Notes under the pieces: generated by a model
What the model was told of the DNA's origin: nothing
Database searches by the model: none
The model's input: the letters and a program-made list of their open reading frames with translations, nothing else
Assembly (NCBI RefSeq): GCF_025717605.1
Contig: NZ_JAJIRQ010000005.1
Span: forward strand, 371,662-435,661
Direction: 5' to 3'
Length of the DNA: 64,000 nucleotides
Origin: Paucibacter sp. TC2R-5
GTDB taxonomy: Bacteria; Pseudomonadota; Gammaproteobacteria; Burkholderiales; Burkholderiaceae_C
Program-made: the position numbers and the translations under genes
Part shown: piece by piece, positions 9,322-18,292 of the stretch
How the letters are laid out: each line of letters begins with the position of its first letter
How positions within the stretch are numbered: the first letter of the stretch is position 1

Positions 9322-10248
9322 ATGTTCACACCGTCCGTTCAACTCAATCAAAACTCAAGTTTTCGCCCCTTCTTGTTGGGCCTGAGCCTATCCGCTGCAG
9401 TCTTGCTGAGCGCCTGTGGCGGCGGCGGTGGCGGCAGTGACGGTGGCGGCACGGTCGTCCCACCACCACCGGTGGATGGGCCAGACTTGATGGTGACCGC
9501 AGACCCGACCTCGATCGGCGAAATTCCTTCCGGCACCGCGCAAACCATGATCAGGTTCAAGTTGAGCAATGTGGGCAAGGGTGCGGCGGTGTCGACCGAC
9601 TTCAATATCGTCGCCGATGCGCTGCTGCAAGACATGAAGGTGCTCAACTGCAAATCAGACAATGCGGGCACCGCCTGCCCGACGATCCTCGGATCGCGCA
9701 TGGCGATCAGCAATTTGCTGCCTGGCACGACGCTCAGCTTCGATGTGTTCGGCACGGTCAAGTCCGGCACCAGCGGGACGGTCAATTTCGAGGCTTCAGC
9801 CAATTCGACGGGAGCCGGCCAGCTTTCCAGCAGCAAGCAGGCTGTGGGTCTGAAGGCCTATACGGTGGACGTCGGTGTGCAGGTCACCGGGCCGACAGCA
9901 CCCGTGCCCCTGGGCGACAGTTTTGAATTTGTGGTGACGGTCGGCAACCAAGGGCCCGATGCAGCCAAAGGTGTCGATTTGATCCTGACTGCGTCGAGCA
10001 TTCCGGTCGGAACAGCGCCTAGCCTTGGCGCAATGACCTGCACGGCATCCGGCGGAGCTGTCTGCCCGACTGCTTTGAGCGTCGCCAAGATGACCCTGCC
10101 CAATGTGCCCAAGGACGGCAGCCTGGTGTTCAAGCTGCCCTACAGCTTTGCGCCTGGCCAAAGCGCAAAAATGGTGTTCAACGCCGACCTGACTGCCAAG
10201 GGCGACAACAACCTCAGCAATAACAGCTTCACGCTGCTGACGCCTTAA
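9322..10248 (+). CDS. Exported lipoprotein with DUF11/CARDB-like repeats
   Basis: A 308-residue surface lipoprotein. The signal peptide ends in the lipobox LLSAC, followed at once by a flexible glycine stretch (GGGGGGSDGGG) and a proline run. Two Ig-like domains follow (about residues 50-175 and 180-305). The second contains FEFVVTVGNQGPDAAKGV and NNLSNN, typical of DUF11/CARDB adhesion-like repeats. Function is unknown, probably envelope or surface attachment. It has its own promoter region, and AGGGAGA lies 6 bases before the ATG. It converges on the next gene with only 2 bp between stop codons. Confidence 0.8.
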   Translation: MFTPSVQLNQNSSFRPFLLGLSLSAAVLLSACGGGGGGSDGGGTVVPPPPVDGPDLMVTADPTSIGEIPSGTAQTMIRFKLSNVGKGAAVSTDFNIVADALLQDMKVLNCKSDNAGTACPTILGSRMAISNLLPGTTLSFDVFGTVKSGTSGTVNFEASANSTGAGQLSSSKQAVGLKAYTVDVGVQVTGPTAPVPLGDSFEFVVTVGNQGPDAAKGVDLILTASSIPVGTAPSLGAMTCTASGGAVCPTALSVAKMTLPNVPKDGSLVFKLPYSFAPGQSAKMVFNADLTAKGDNNLSNNSFTLLTP

Positions 10249-10250
10249 TC

Positions 10251-11012
10251 TCAGGGCAAGGTGTTGGCGAGCCCGCCACTCTTGAGGATTCTCTGCAGGC
10301 TGCCATCGGCCTTCATGCTGAGCAAGCCCTTGTCGAAGGCGGCTATCAGTTCACTGGCCTGCGGGTGCGTCTTGGCGAAGGCCAGGTAGGTGTCCTTGCG
10401 CTCCAGGCCTGGTGACAGCCATTCGACTTGGGCCTTCAGCGAAGGCTCACGCTCCAAGCTGGCCAGGCCGGCCTCTTTGGCGCCGAAGGCCAGGTCGATA
10501 CGGCCAAGGGCTAGCTTTTGCAGGTTCTTTTGCAGCGAGCCGGCGGGGTCAAAGCGCAGGCTCTTGTCGCTCAAGATCGGCGGCAGATAACTGCCTCGCT
10601 CGACGCCAATCAAGAGGCTCTTCAGCTGTTGTGCCGTTTGTAATTGATGCTTAGCGCCCTTGCGCGCAAAGAAACCCAGCTCTTGCTGCAAGATCGGCTG
10701 GCTGAAATCAAACATCAACTCGCGCTCGGCGTTACGCCAGATACCCAAGATGCCGCAGCGACCGTCGCTGCCGTCCTTCAAGATCCGCGCCCAGGGCATG
10801 AACTCGGCCTTGAGTTCATAGCCCGAGCGTCGCAAAGCCTCGGTAGCAATTTGAATCACCGGCCCGCCTTGCGGCAGCTCGGGGCTGTTGTAAGGCGAGA
10901 AGTTTCCGACGCAAATGTCCACCGGCGGCCCTGCTGCTATGGCCGCGCCCATGCCCAGCCAGAGCAGCAGGGCTGCATGCGCAAAGAAACCTGAGAACTT
11001 CGGATGGGACAT
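10251..11012 (-). CDS. Periplasmic substrate-binding protein, family 3
   Basis: A 253-residue secreted solute-binding protein. It has an N-terminal hydrophobic signal (AALLLWLGMGAAIAAG) followed by the type 2 periplasmic fold typical of polar amino acid binders: VDICVGNFSPYNSPEL opening, GILGIWRNAERE, and the C-terminal KADGSLQRILKSGG. No permease or ATPase gene is adjacent. It is therefore either an orphan receptor or one of the many family 3 proteins that serve signalling rather than transport. The start ATG at 11012 gives a complete signal peptide. Confidence 0.82.
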   Translation of the reverse strand: MSHPKFSGFFAHAALLLWLGMGAAIAAGPPVDICVGNFSPYNSPELPQGGPVIQIATEALRRSGYELKAEFMPWARILKDGSDGRCGILGIWRNAERELMFDFSQPILQQELGFFARKGAKHQLQTAQQLKSLLIGVERGSYLPPILSDKSLRFDPAGSLQKNLQKLALGRIDLAFGAKEAGLASLEREPSLKAQVEWLSPGLERKDTYLAFAKTHPQASELIAAFDKGLLSMKADGSLQRILKSGGLANTLP

Positions 11013-11026
11013 GGCTCGCCCACCAT

Positions 11027-11043
11027 AGCGCCTAAGCGGCGCT
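11027..11043. terminator. Hairpin between iorAB-like gene and binding-protein gene
   Basis: Inverted repeat AGCGCC-TAAGC-GGCGCT lies just past the stop of the large oxidoreductase on the minus strand and just before the start of the binding-protein gene. It has no U-tract, so it may be a weak terminator or a leader structure. Confidence 0.3.
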
Positions 11044-11078
11044 GGCTCAAGTGGGTTTAGCCCGGCTGGATCGGGACG

Positions 11079-14000
11079 TCAGAGTTCTGCCACGCTCTTG
11101 ATGCGCTGCGGCATGGCCACCACCTGCTCAGTGGCCGGCGCTGCCCGACCGTGGAATCTATCCAGCAAGGCTTGCTGCTTGGCCCGCACGGTGACCACAT
11201 TGGCATGTTTGACATGGCCATAACCACGGATCTGCTCGGGCAAGCGTGCCAGTTGCACGGCCAGCTCCAGCTTGTCGGCGCTCAAGCCGGCCAGCAACTC
11301 ATTGACGAGGCTCTCATAGTCGCCGATCAGGCGGCGCTCCATGCGGCGCTCATCGGTCTTGCCAAAAATGTCCAAGGCGCCACCGCGCAAGCCCTTGAAC
11401 TTGGCCAGAAGCTTGAAGGCCTTGAAGGTCCAGCTACCCAGCTCGATCTTCTTGGCGCGGCCATCGGCGCCCGGCTTGGAAATCAGCGGCGGTGCGAGGT
11501 GGAAGGAGAGGGACTCCCAGTTCTCGAACTGCGCCTTCATCGCGGCCTCGAACGTGCCGTCGGTATACAGGCGCGCGACCTCGTACTCGTCCTTGATCGC
11601 CAGCAGCTTGGCGTAGTAGCGCGCCACCGCTTTGCTCAAGCGCTCGGTTTTGCCGGCTTCACCCAAAGCGGCCTCGGCTTGGCGGACCTTGCTCACCAGA
11701 GCCAGATAGCGTTGTGCATAGGCGCTGTCCTGATAGGCGGTCAAGTGGCTGGCGCGGCGAGCGAGTAGGCCGTCTTCGCCGTCAAGGCGGTCGAAATTGA
11801 GGACTTGAATGACTTGGCCTAACTTGCCAGCCAAGCGGCGCAAGGCCTCGGGATTCGCGATCGCCAAACGACCGAGCGCAAACGCGGTCTTGTTGCCTTC
11901 GACCGCCACGCCGTTCAACTCCATTGCGCGAATCAGCGCCGCCTCGCTCAGCGGCACGAGGCCGCGCTGCCAGCAGGCACCCAGCATGACGATATTGGCC
12001 GGCATGGTGTCGCCCATCAGCTCTTGAGCGATTGCTTGAGCGTCGATGGTCGTCATCAACTCAGGCTTGCCCCCTACCGCATGCAGCATCTTGGCCAGCA
12101 GCGACTCGCCTTGCAAGCTGGCATCCGGGTTGCGCACAAAGGCTGCGGTCGGCAGCTCATGCGTGTTGGCCAGCACGACCGTACGGCCAGGCTTGACGGT
12201 GCCCAAGGCATCCGGCGAGGCGCCGACGACCATATCGCAGGCCAAGAGCACATCGGCCTGCTGGGTGTCGATACGCACCTGATTCAGCAGGTCTTGCGTC
12301 GGCGCCACGCGCACAAAGCTCAAGACCGAGCCGCCTTTTTGCGCGAAGCCCATGAAGTCCAGCACCGAAGCCTGCTTGTGTTCCAGATGCGCGGCCATGC
12401 TGATCAAGGCGCCGACGGTAACGACGCCGGTGCCGCCGACGCCGGTCACCAGCAGGTCGAATGGACCGGTCCATTGCCAGGGGGCGGGCGCCTGAATGGC
12501 CGCGATTTCGCGCGCCAGATCGGCGGGCGTGAAGCCGGCGCCGGCGCGCTTTTTCAGCTGAGCACCATGCACCGACACAAAGCTCGGGCAAAAGCCATTG
12601 ACGCAGGAGAAATCTTTGTTGCAACTGCTTTGCTCGATCTGGCGCTTGCGGCCAAAGTCGGTTTCCACCGGCACGACAGACAGGCAGTTGGACGCCTGGC
12701 CGCAGTCGCCGCAGCCCTCACAAACCGCCTGGTTGATGAAGATGCGCTTGGGCGGATCGACCATTTCCTTCTTCTTGCGGCGACGCCTCTTCTCGGCCGC
12801 GCAGGTCTGGTCGTAGATCAGAATCGTGACGCCCTCGATCTCGCGCAGCTCGCGCTGCACCGCGTCCAACTCGCTGCGGTCGTGAAACGTCGTGCCGGCA
12901 GGGAACAGACCGTGGTGACCGTCGTACTTGCCAATTTCATCGGACACCACGACCAGGCGCTTGACGCCCTCGGCCTCGACCTGGCGCGCGATCTGCGGCA
13001 CGCTGGTCTGGCCGTCGACCGGCTGGCCGCCGGTCATCGCGACGGCGTCGTTGTAGAGGATCTTGTAGGTGATATTGGTCTTGGCCGCGATCGCCTGGCG
13101 GATCGCCAGATAGCCGGAATGGTAGTAAGTGCCGTCGCCAAGATTCTGGAACACATGCTTTTCGGTCGTGAAGCGGCTGTGCGCCGCCCAGTCCACGCCC
13201 TCGGCACCCATCTGAATCAGCCCCGAGGTGCCGCGCTCCATCCAGCTGGCCATGAAGTGGCAGCCGATGCCGGCCAAGGCGCGCGAGCCTTCGGGCAGCT
13301 TGGTCGAGGTGTTGTGCGGGCAGCCGGAGCAGAAATAGGGCTGGCGGCGCACGCCGTCGGCCGCATTGGAGAGCAGGCAGGGCGTGAGGAAGTCCACCAC
13401 CAGATGGCGCCGGTCTAGCGCCGGATTCAAGCGGGCCAGCCAGTCGGCGACGGTGGCCATGATGCGCGAAGGCCGCAGCTCGCCCAAGGCGCTCAACACC
13501 GCCGCACCATGCTCATCCGTCTTGCCGATCACATGCGGGCGCTGTGCGTCGGGCAGGTGGTAGAGCAGCTCCTTGATCTGGCGCTCGACGACCGGCGCTT
13601 TTTCCTCGATCACCAGCATATCGGTCAGGCCTTGGGCGAACTCGCTCATGCGGGTGGCCTCCAGCGGGAATACCAGGCCGACCTTGTAGACGCGCACACC
13701 GGCGGCGGCCAAGGCGTTCGGGTCCAGGTCCAGACGGCGCAAGACTTCCATGAAGTCGTAATGCGCTTTGCCGACGGTAACGATGCCTAAAGTTGCTGCC
13801 GGGCTGCTGACGATGTGCTTGTCGATGCTGTTGAGCTTGGCGAAGGCCTTGACGGCGTTGAGCTTGTGCTCAAGCCGCGTCTCCAGCTCCAGCGAGGGCA
13901 GGTCGACCGCGCGGATATGCAGGTCGACCGGCGGCACATGGTCCACCGGCAGCTCGAAGTCCAGCGGCACGCCGTCCAGATCGACCGTCATGCCGCTTTC

Positions 14001-14654
14001 GACCACCTCCGAGATCGCCTTGAAGCCGACCCAGGTCGAGGAGAAACGGCTCAGCGCCCAGCCGTAAAGCCCGAACTCCAGATACTCGGCCACATTGCCC
14101 GGGTGGACGATGGGCATATGCCAGGCTTGCAGGGCCAGATCGCTTTGGTGCGGGGTGCTGCTTGAAACGCAACCATGGTCATCGCCGCAGACCACCAGCA
14201 CGCCGCCTAACTTCGAGGTGCCGTAGACATTGCCATGCTTGAGCGCGTCGCCGCTGCGGTCCACGCCCGGGCCCTTGCCGTACCACATGGCGAACACACC
14301 GTCTGCCGTGCGCTTGGGGTCGAGGGCGACGCGCTGCACGCCCAGGCAGGCGGTGGCTGCGAGGTCTTCGTTGATGGCGGGCAAGAAGTTGACCTTGGCT
14401 GCATCGAGGAACTTTTTGGCCTTCCAGAGTTGCTGGTCGACCATGCCCAGCGGGCTGCCGCGGTAGCCGGAGACGAAGCCGGCGGTGTGCAAGCCTTTGC
14501 TTTCGTCCTGTGCTTTTTGCGCCAGCAGCAGGCGCACCAAGGCTTGGGTGCCGGTCAGAAAGACCGCGCCGGAGGTGGCAGCGAGGTTGTCCGAAAGCTT
14601 GTAATCGCGCAGCGTTGGCGATCCAACTAGGGTGGTGCTTGTGATCTCAGACAT
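11079..14654 (-). CDS. Indolepyruvate ferredoxin oxidoreductase, fused subunits
   Basis: Thiamine-diphosphate and iron-sulfur enzyme of 1191 residues that oxidatively decarboxylates arylpyruvates from aromatic amino acid transamination, giving aryl-CoA and reduced ferredoxin. Both subunits are in one chain. GYRGSPLGMVDQQ and DDHGCVSSSTPHQSD mark the N-terminal pyrimidine-binding region. A TPP-binding region follows, with MTGGQPVDGQTSV. A cysteine-rich cluster segment (CEGCGDCGQASNC, then SCNKDFSC and GFC) precedes the gamma domain GVGGTGVVTVGAL. ATG 14654 is chosen because AGGA lies 6 bases upstream; an upstream in-frame start adds 14 residues without a site. It is divergent from an Lrp-type gene, its likely regulator. 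Confidence 0.92.
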   Translation of the reverse strand: MSEITSTTLVGSPTLRDYKLSDNLAATSGAVFLTGTQALVRLLLAQKAQDESKGLHTAGFVSGYRGSPLGMVDQQLWKAKKFLDAAKVNFLPAINEDLAATACLGVQRVALDPKRTADGVFAMWYGKGPGVDRSGDALKHGNVYGTSKLGGVLVVCGDDHGCVSSSTPHQSDLALQAWHMPIVHPGNVAEYLEFGLYGWALSRFSSTWVGFKAISEVVESGMTVDLDGVPLDFELPVDHVPPVDLHIRAVDLPSLELETRLEHKLNAVKAFAKLNSIDKHIVSSPAATLGIVTVGKAHYDFMEVLRRLDLDPNALAAAGVRVYKVGLVFPLEATRMSEFAQGLTDMLVIEEKAPVVERQIKELLYHLPDAQRPHVIGKTDEHGAAVLSALGELRPSRIMATVADWLARLNPALDRRHLVVDFLTPCLLSNAADGVRRQPYFCSGCPHNTSTKLPEGSRALAGIGCHFMASWMERGTSGLIQMGAEGVDWAAHSRFTTEKHVFQNLGDGTYYHSGYLAIRQAIAAKTNITYKILYNDAVAMTGGQPVDGQTSVPQIARQVEAEGVKRLVVVSDEIGKYDGHHGLFPAGTTFHDRSELDAVQRELREIEGVTILIYDQTCAAEKRRRRKKKEMVDPPKRIFINQAVCEGCGDCGQASNCLSVVPVETDFGRKRQIEQSSCNKDFSCVNGFCPSFVSVHGAQLKKRAGAGFTPADLAREIAAIQAPAPWQWTGPFDLLVTGVGGTGVVTVGALISMAAHLEHKQASVLDFMGFAQKGGSVLSFVRVAPTQDLLNQVRIDTQQADVLLACDMVVGASPDALGTVKPGRTVVLANTHELPTAAFVRNPDASLQGESLLAKMLHAVGGKPELMTTIDAQAIAQELMGDTMPANIVMLGACWQRGLVPLSEAALIRAMELNGVAVEGNKTAFALGRLAIANPEALRRLAGKLGQVIQVLNFDRLDGEDGLLARRASHLTAYQDSAYAQRYLALVSKVRQAEAALGEAGKTERLSKAVARYYAKLLAIKDEYEVARLYTDGTFEAAMKAQFENWESLSFHLAPPLISKPGADGRAKKIELGSWTFKAFKLLAKFKGLRGGALDIFGKTDERRMERRLIGDYESLVNELLAGLSADKLELAVQLARLPEQIRGYGHVKHANVVTVRAKQQALLDRFHGRAAPATEQVVAMPQRIKSVAEL

Positions 14655-14771
14655 GGGCAATCCTGGCGGCAATGGGCTGGCGAGATTTTTCATCAAGTCA
14701 GCAAGTGATTGTTGCCCGCATTGCCGCTGTCAAGCATTCAAATGAGAGAATTCAACTCAAAGAGGTGGCAA

Positions 14772-15245
14772 ATGGAGAATGAACGTTTTGATCGGGCGAG
14801 CCGCGAGATTCTTGCCGCTTTGCAGGACGATTGCCGGCAGAGCACGCAGGCGCTGGCCGACAAGGTGGGCTTGTCGGCCACGCCGGTCTGGCGGCGCATC
14901 AAGGAGCTGGAAGACAGCGGCGTGATCCGTCGCCATGTGGCGCTGGTGGACCGCGAAAAGCTGGGTCTGAATATCTGCGTGCTCGCTAACGTCAGCCTGG
15001 TGCGGCATAGCGAAGGGGCGGTCGAGCAGTTCGAGCGCCTGGTGCTGGCCAGCCGCGAGATCATCGAATGCCACGGCATCACCGGCGAGGCCGATTACGT
15101 GATCAAGGTGGTGGTGCCCGATATGAAGGCCTATGACCTTTTTCTGCAGGGCCAGATCTTCAAGGTGCCGGGCGTGGCCAGCGTGCGCAGCAATGTGGTG
15201 CTGCGCGAGGTGAAGTATGAGACGGCACTGCCTGTGAGCGCATAG
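14772..15245 (+). CDS. Lrp/AsnC family transcriptional regulator
   Basis: A 157-residue feast/famine regulator. The winged helix is at residues about 5-60 (LSATPVWRRIKELEDSGVIRRHVA), followed by the RAM/ligand-binding domain with GEADYVIKVVVPDM. ATG 14772 is used because AGAGGTGG lies just upstream; earlier in-frame starts have no site and would overlap the promoter. The 117-bp divergent space shared with the indolepyruvate oxidoreductase suggests it controls that gene in response to an aromatic or branched amino acid. The effector cannot be read. Confidence 0.92.
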   Translation: MENERFDRASREILAALQDDCRQSTQALADKVGLSATPVWRRIKELEDSGVIRRHVALVDREKLGLNICVLANVSLVRHSEGAVEQFERLVLASREIIECHGITGEADYVIKVVVPDMKAYDLFLQGQIFKVPGVASVRSNVVLREVKYETALPVSA

Positions 15246-15256
15246 GCTGCAGGCGG

Positions 15257-15301
15257 TGGAGCCGCGTTGAGTGGCTCAAATTTATTCGTTTGGGCTCCAC
15301 T
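15257..15301. repeat. 8-bp inverted repeat before the receiver gene
   Basis: GTGGAGCC and its exact complement GGCTCCAC bracket an AT-richer centre between the Lrp gene and the receiver/kinase pair. It may be an operator or a weak Lrp-gene terminator. No T-tract follows. Confidence 0.3.
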
Positions 15302-15348
15302 CGTTTCAAGGGTTTGCAATACCATGTGTGAGCTTGCGAGAGGATGCC

Positions 15349-15840
15349 GTGAACGACGACGATTTGATTGCCTTTGCGGACGAGGAAGTTGCCCATCGAT
15401 GTGTCCCCGGTGCGTCCTGGGTGGTGCTGGTCGTGGACGACGAGCCCAGTGTGCATGAGGTGACCGCGCTGGTCCTTGCCGAATTGGTGTTGGATGGGCG
15501 CGGCGTCGATTTTTTGCATGCCAGCAGTGCCGGCCAGGCCCAGGCGCTGCTGGGGCAGCGCGACGATGTCGCCGTGGTGTTGCTGGATGTGGTGATGGAA
15601 ACCGAAACGGCGGGTCTGGATTTGGTGGCGCGTATACGCCACGAGTCGCTCAGCCCAAGCACGCGTATCGTCATTCGCACCGGCCAGGCCGGCGCGTTCT
15701 CGGAGCACGAGGTACTGCGCCAGTTTGACGTGAATGAGTATTGCCACAAGACCGACATGACCGATCGGGTCCTGAACCGAATCTGCCTGTTGGCCTTGCG
15801 CAATTACCGCGATATCTTGACTGCCAGGAGCCTGCCATGA
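15349..15840 (+). CDS. Receiver-only response regulator
   Basis: A 163-residue protein that is essentially one CheY-like receiver domain. The acidic pair is in VLVVDDEPSVHE, the phospho-acceptor is Asp80 in VVLLDVVMETET, the Thr is in IVIRTGQAG and the Lys is in YCHKTDM. No output domain follows. The segment around RTGQAG and HKTDMT resembles the receiver of DUF3369-type regulators. GTG 15349 is chosen for its GAGAGGA site; a GTG at 15271 is possible. It overlaps the kinase gene by ATGA, so the two form a two-component pair. Confidence 0.83.
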   Translation: MNDDDLIAFADEEVAHRCVPGASWVVLVVDDEPSVHEVTALVLAELVLDGRGVDFLHASSAGQAQALLGQRDDVAVVLLDVVMETETAGLDLVARIRHESLSPSTRIVIRTGQAGAFSEHEVLRQFDVNEYCHKTDMTDRVLNRICLLALRNYRDILTARSLP

Positions 15841-17189
15841 GTAGCGTCGATGTTGCCGGCCGAAGTGCGGCGCTATTTTCCGTCGATGAGGGCCGCAGCT
15901 TGGCCGAAGCGGCTTTGCGCTCCATCACGCTGAGCACCTCGCGTGCGCAAGGCGAGGAGTTCTTTCGTGTGCTGGTGCGCGACCTGGCGCAGGCGCTCGA
16001 CGTGCAATACGTGATTGCCGCTGAGGTCTGCACGGTCGAGACCGGTGAAGCCTCGCGCACCTTGGCGGTCTGGGCCGGCAGCGACTTTGCGCCGAATATG
16101 ACCTATTCGCTGGAAGGCACGCCCTGTCAGAACGTGGCCGACCAGACCATGTGCTTCCATGCCTGCGGCGTGCAGGCCGCTTTTCCGCAGGATAGCCTGT
16201 TGGTGGAGATGGGCGCGCACAGCTATATCGGCATGCCTATGGTCGGCACCCATGGCAAGACCCTGGGTATTCTGATTGCTCTGGATGTGCGGGAGATGCA
16301 GGAAAGCAAGCGGCTGCTGGCGCTGTCGCTGTTGTCGATTTTCGCCGCGCGCTGCGCCGCCGAACTGCAGCACCGGGCGCGCGAGGCCGAGCTGGAGGCC
16401 AAAGTGGCACTGCGTACACATGCGCTGGAGGAAGCCCGCGCCCATCTGGTCGAGCATGAGAAGCTGGCTGCCTTGGGCGGGTTGGTGGCCGGCATGGCCC
16501 ACGAGGTGAACACGCCCATCGGGGTGGCGGTCACTTCGGCCTCGGGCCTGCAACGTTTTGCGACCGAGATCACCGAGATGCTGGCCACCGAGAAGGTTTC
16601 GCGCAGCCGTTTGGCGACGCTGGCCTCACAGATCTCGCAGTCGGTGGAATTGGTCGAACGCAATCTGCAGCGCGCGGCGGAGTTGATGGGCAATTTCAAA
16701 AGCCTGGCGGTGGACCAGAGCTCCGAGGTGGTGACCGAGTTCGAGTTGGCCGACTACCTGAGCAAGGTCACGACGGCCCACCAGGCCGAGATCAGCAAAT
16801 GCGGCGCCAGCCTGAGTTTGCGCGTACCGTCGGGCTTGCGCGTGCGCATGGCGGCCGGCATGCTGGCGCAGATCACCTCCAATCTGCTGATGAACGCGTT
16901 GCTTCACGGCGCTCGCCCCGCGCTGGAGTTGTGCCTGACGGTAGAGACGCGTGGCCGCGACCTGCGCTATGTGTTCGAAGACAACGGCGTCGGTGTCAGC
17001 GCCGAGGTGCGCGCCCGTATGCTCGAGCCTTTTTACACCACCCGCCGTGGCGCGGGCGGCAGCGGCCTGGGTTTGCACATTGTTTACACCCTGGTGCAGC
17101 GTCTGGCGGGCAAGCTGTCGCTGGAGAGTCGGCCGGGCGAGGGGCTGAGTGTGACGCTCGACTTGCCCGACTTGCTGGTGGCGGCTTAG
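15837..17189 (+). CDS. GAF-domain sensor histidine kinase
   Basis: A soluble 450-residue kinase without membrane segments. A GAF sensor occupies about residues 30-190, a coiled linker follows, and the H-box has phospho-acceptor His222 in GMAHEVNTPIGVA. The HATPase domain has NLLMNALLHGA (N box), EDNGVGVS (G1) and GSGLGLHIV (G2). It probably phosphorylates the receiver encoded just upstream, to which it is translationally coupled. The signal is unknown; cytoplasmic GAF domains often bind small molecules. An earlier in-frame start inside the receiver gene was rejected because the ATGA overlap is typical. Confidence 0.9.
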   Translation: MSSVDVAGRSAALFSVDEGRSLAEAALRSITLSTSRAQGEEFFRVLVRDLAQALDVQYVIAAEVCTVETGEASRTLAVWAGSDFAPNMTYSLEGTPCQNVADQTMCFHACGVQAAFPQDSLLVEMGAHSYIGMPMVGTHGKTLGILIALDVREMQESKRLLALSLLSIFAARCAAELQHRAREAELEAKVALRTHALEEARAHLVEHEKLAALGGLVAGMAHEVNTPIGVAVTSASGLQRFATEITEMLATEKVSRSRLATLASQISQSVELVERNLQRAAELMGNFKSLAVDQSSEVVTEFELADYLSKVTTAHQAEISKCGASLSLRVPSGLRVRMAAGMLAQITSNLLMNALLHGARPALELCLTVETRGRDLRYVFEDNGVGVSAEVRARMLEPFYTTRRGAGGSGLGLHIVYTLVQRLAGKLSLESRPGEGLSVTLDLPDLLVAA

Positions 17190-17192
17190 ACC

Positions 17193-17666
17193 TTGTCCGG
17201 CTTGGATAAATTCGACCGCCGCATCCTCGCGCTGCTGCAGCAAGACGCGCGCATCAGCTCGGAGCTGATCGCCGCCGAAGTGGGCTTGTCGGCCACCGCC
17301 GTGCAGCGCCGCATCAAGAAGCTGCGCGAGGACGGCGTGATCGTCGCGCAGGTGGTGGTGCTGGAGCCGCGAGCCCTCGGGCGCGGCGTGACGGCGCTGA
17401 TCGAGGTCACGCTGGCCGAGGCCAGCCGCGAGGCGGTGATCGACGGTTTCAAGCGCCGCATGGCCGAGCAGGCCGAGGTGCAGCAATGCTATTACGTCGC
17501 CGGCGAGAGCGATTTCGTGCTGATCGTGACTGCCGTCGACATGGCCGATTACGAGGCTTTGACGCGGCGCTTGTTTTTCGACGACAGCAATATCAAAAAG
17601 TTCCGCTCCACCTTTGTGCTTGAGGCCAGCAAGCGCAGCCTCAGTCTGCCCGTCGATTCAATCTAG
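17193..17666 (+). CDS. Lrp/AsnC family transcriptional regulator (second copy)
   Basis: A 157-residue feast/famine regulator with the winged helix LSATAVQRRIKKLREDGVI at about residues 28-46 and a RAM domain containing GESDFVLIVTAVDM. It shares the fold and length of the Lrp gene at 14772, but the sequences differ enough to be ancient paralogues. Translation probably starts at TTG 17193, three bases after the kinase stop, which suggests an operon with the two-component genes. Its 3' end overlaps the convergent acetyltransferase gene by 9 bp. Confidence 0.88.
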   Translation: MSGLDKFDRRILALLQQDARISSELIAAEVGLSATAVQRRIKKLREDGVIVAQVVVLEPRALGRGVTALIEVTLAEASREAVIDGFKRRMAEQAEVQQCYYVAGESDFVLIVTAVDMADYEALTRRLFFDDSNIKKFRSTFVLEASKRSLSLPVDSI

Positions 17667-18191
17667 ATTCAAGTCGCATTGATAGGCGATGAGTTCGGGG
17701 TCTTTGCCTCGCAGCGCTTCCGACGCGGCCGGGTCTAAACGCACAAAGCCGCATTTCTCCAGCACCCGGGCGGAGGCCGGATTAGCTGGGCTGGCCACGG
17801 CGACTAGGCGCCGCAGACCCAGTTCTTGCATTGCCAAGGCCTTCATTTGAACGACCGCTGCGGTCGCCACGCCGGCACCGGCCTGGTCTTGCCCCACTCG
17901 GTAGCCGAGCTCGGCCACGCCGGCCAGCGAATCCACGTCTTTCAAATTGGATCGCCCCACAATGACGCCGGCCTCGTCCAGCAGCAGGGCGGGAAACCAA
18001 CGTCCTTGGGCATGAGCTGCCAGCAGCTCGGCGATATGTTGCTCTACACCTGCTCGGGTGTAGAAGGCCTCGCCGCGCAGGGCAACATGCTGCTCGAACC
18101 AGCCGCGATTGCGGGTTTCAAAGTCCAGCAGCGCTGGGCAATCGGCCGGCGTCAGCAGGCGTATCTTGACGATTTTCTTGATGGTCTTCAT
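17658..18191 (-). CDS. GNAT family N-acetyltransferase
   Basis: A 177-residue acetyltransferase of the RimJ-like group. KIRLLTPADCPALLDFETRN opens the fold, ELGYRVGQDQAGAGVATAAV holds the acetyl-CoA loop, and NPASARVLEKCGFVR closes it. ATG 18191 is preferred over an upstream in-frame start that would add 38 low-complexity residues and run into the divergent lactonase gene. The acceptor is unknown; it may act on ribosomal proteins or on small amines. Confidence 0.82.
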   Translation of the reverse strand: MKTIKKIVKIRLLTPADCPALLDFETRNRGWFEQHVALRGEAFYTRAGVEQHIAELLAAHAQGRWFPALLLDEAGVIVGRSNLKDVDSLAGVAELGYRVGQDQAGAGVATAAVVQMKALAMQELGLRRLVAVASPANPASARVLEKCGFVRLDPAASEALRGKDPELIAYQCDLNLD

Positions 18192-18292
18192 GCCTGTATT
18201 TTGAAGTGGAATCAGCCTAGTACGCAGTTTCGCGGCGCGCAGCTTCAAGGATTCGCCGCGCCGCTGCGCCTGAGTTTGCCGACAATTTCGGC

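Noticed and set aside
12024..13418. Plus-strand frame inside the indolepyruvate oxidoreductase
   Set aside because: A shadow of the 1191-residue minus-strand gene; no recognisable domains.
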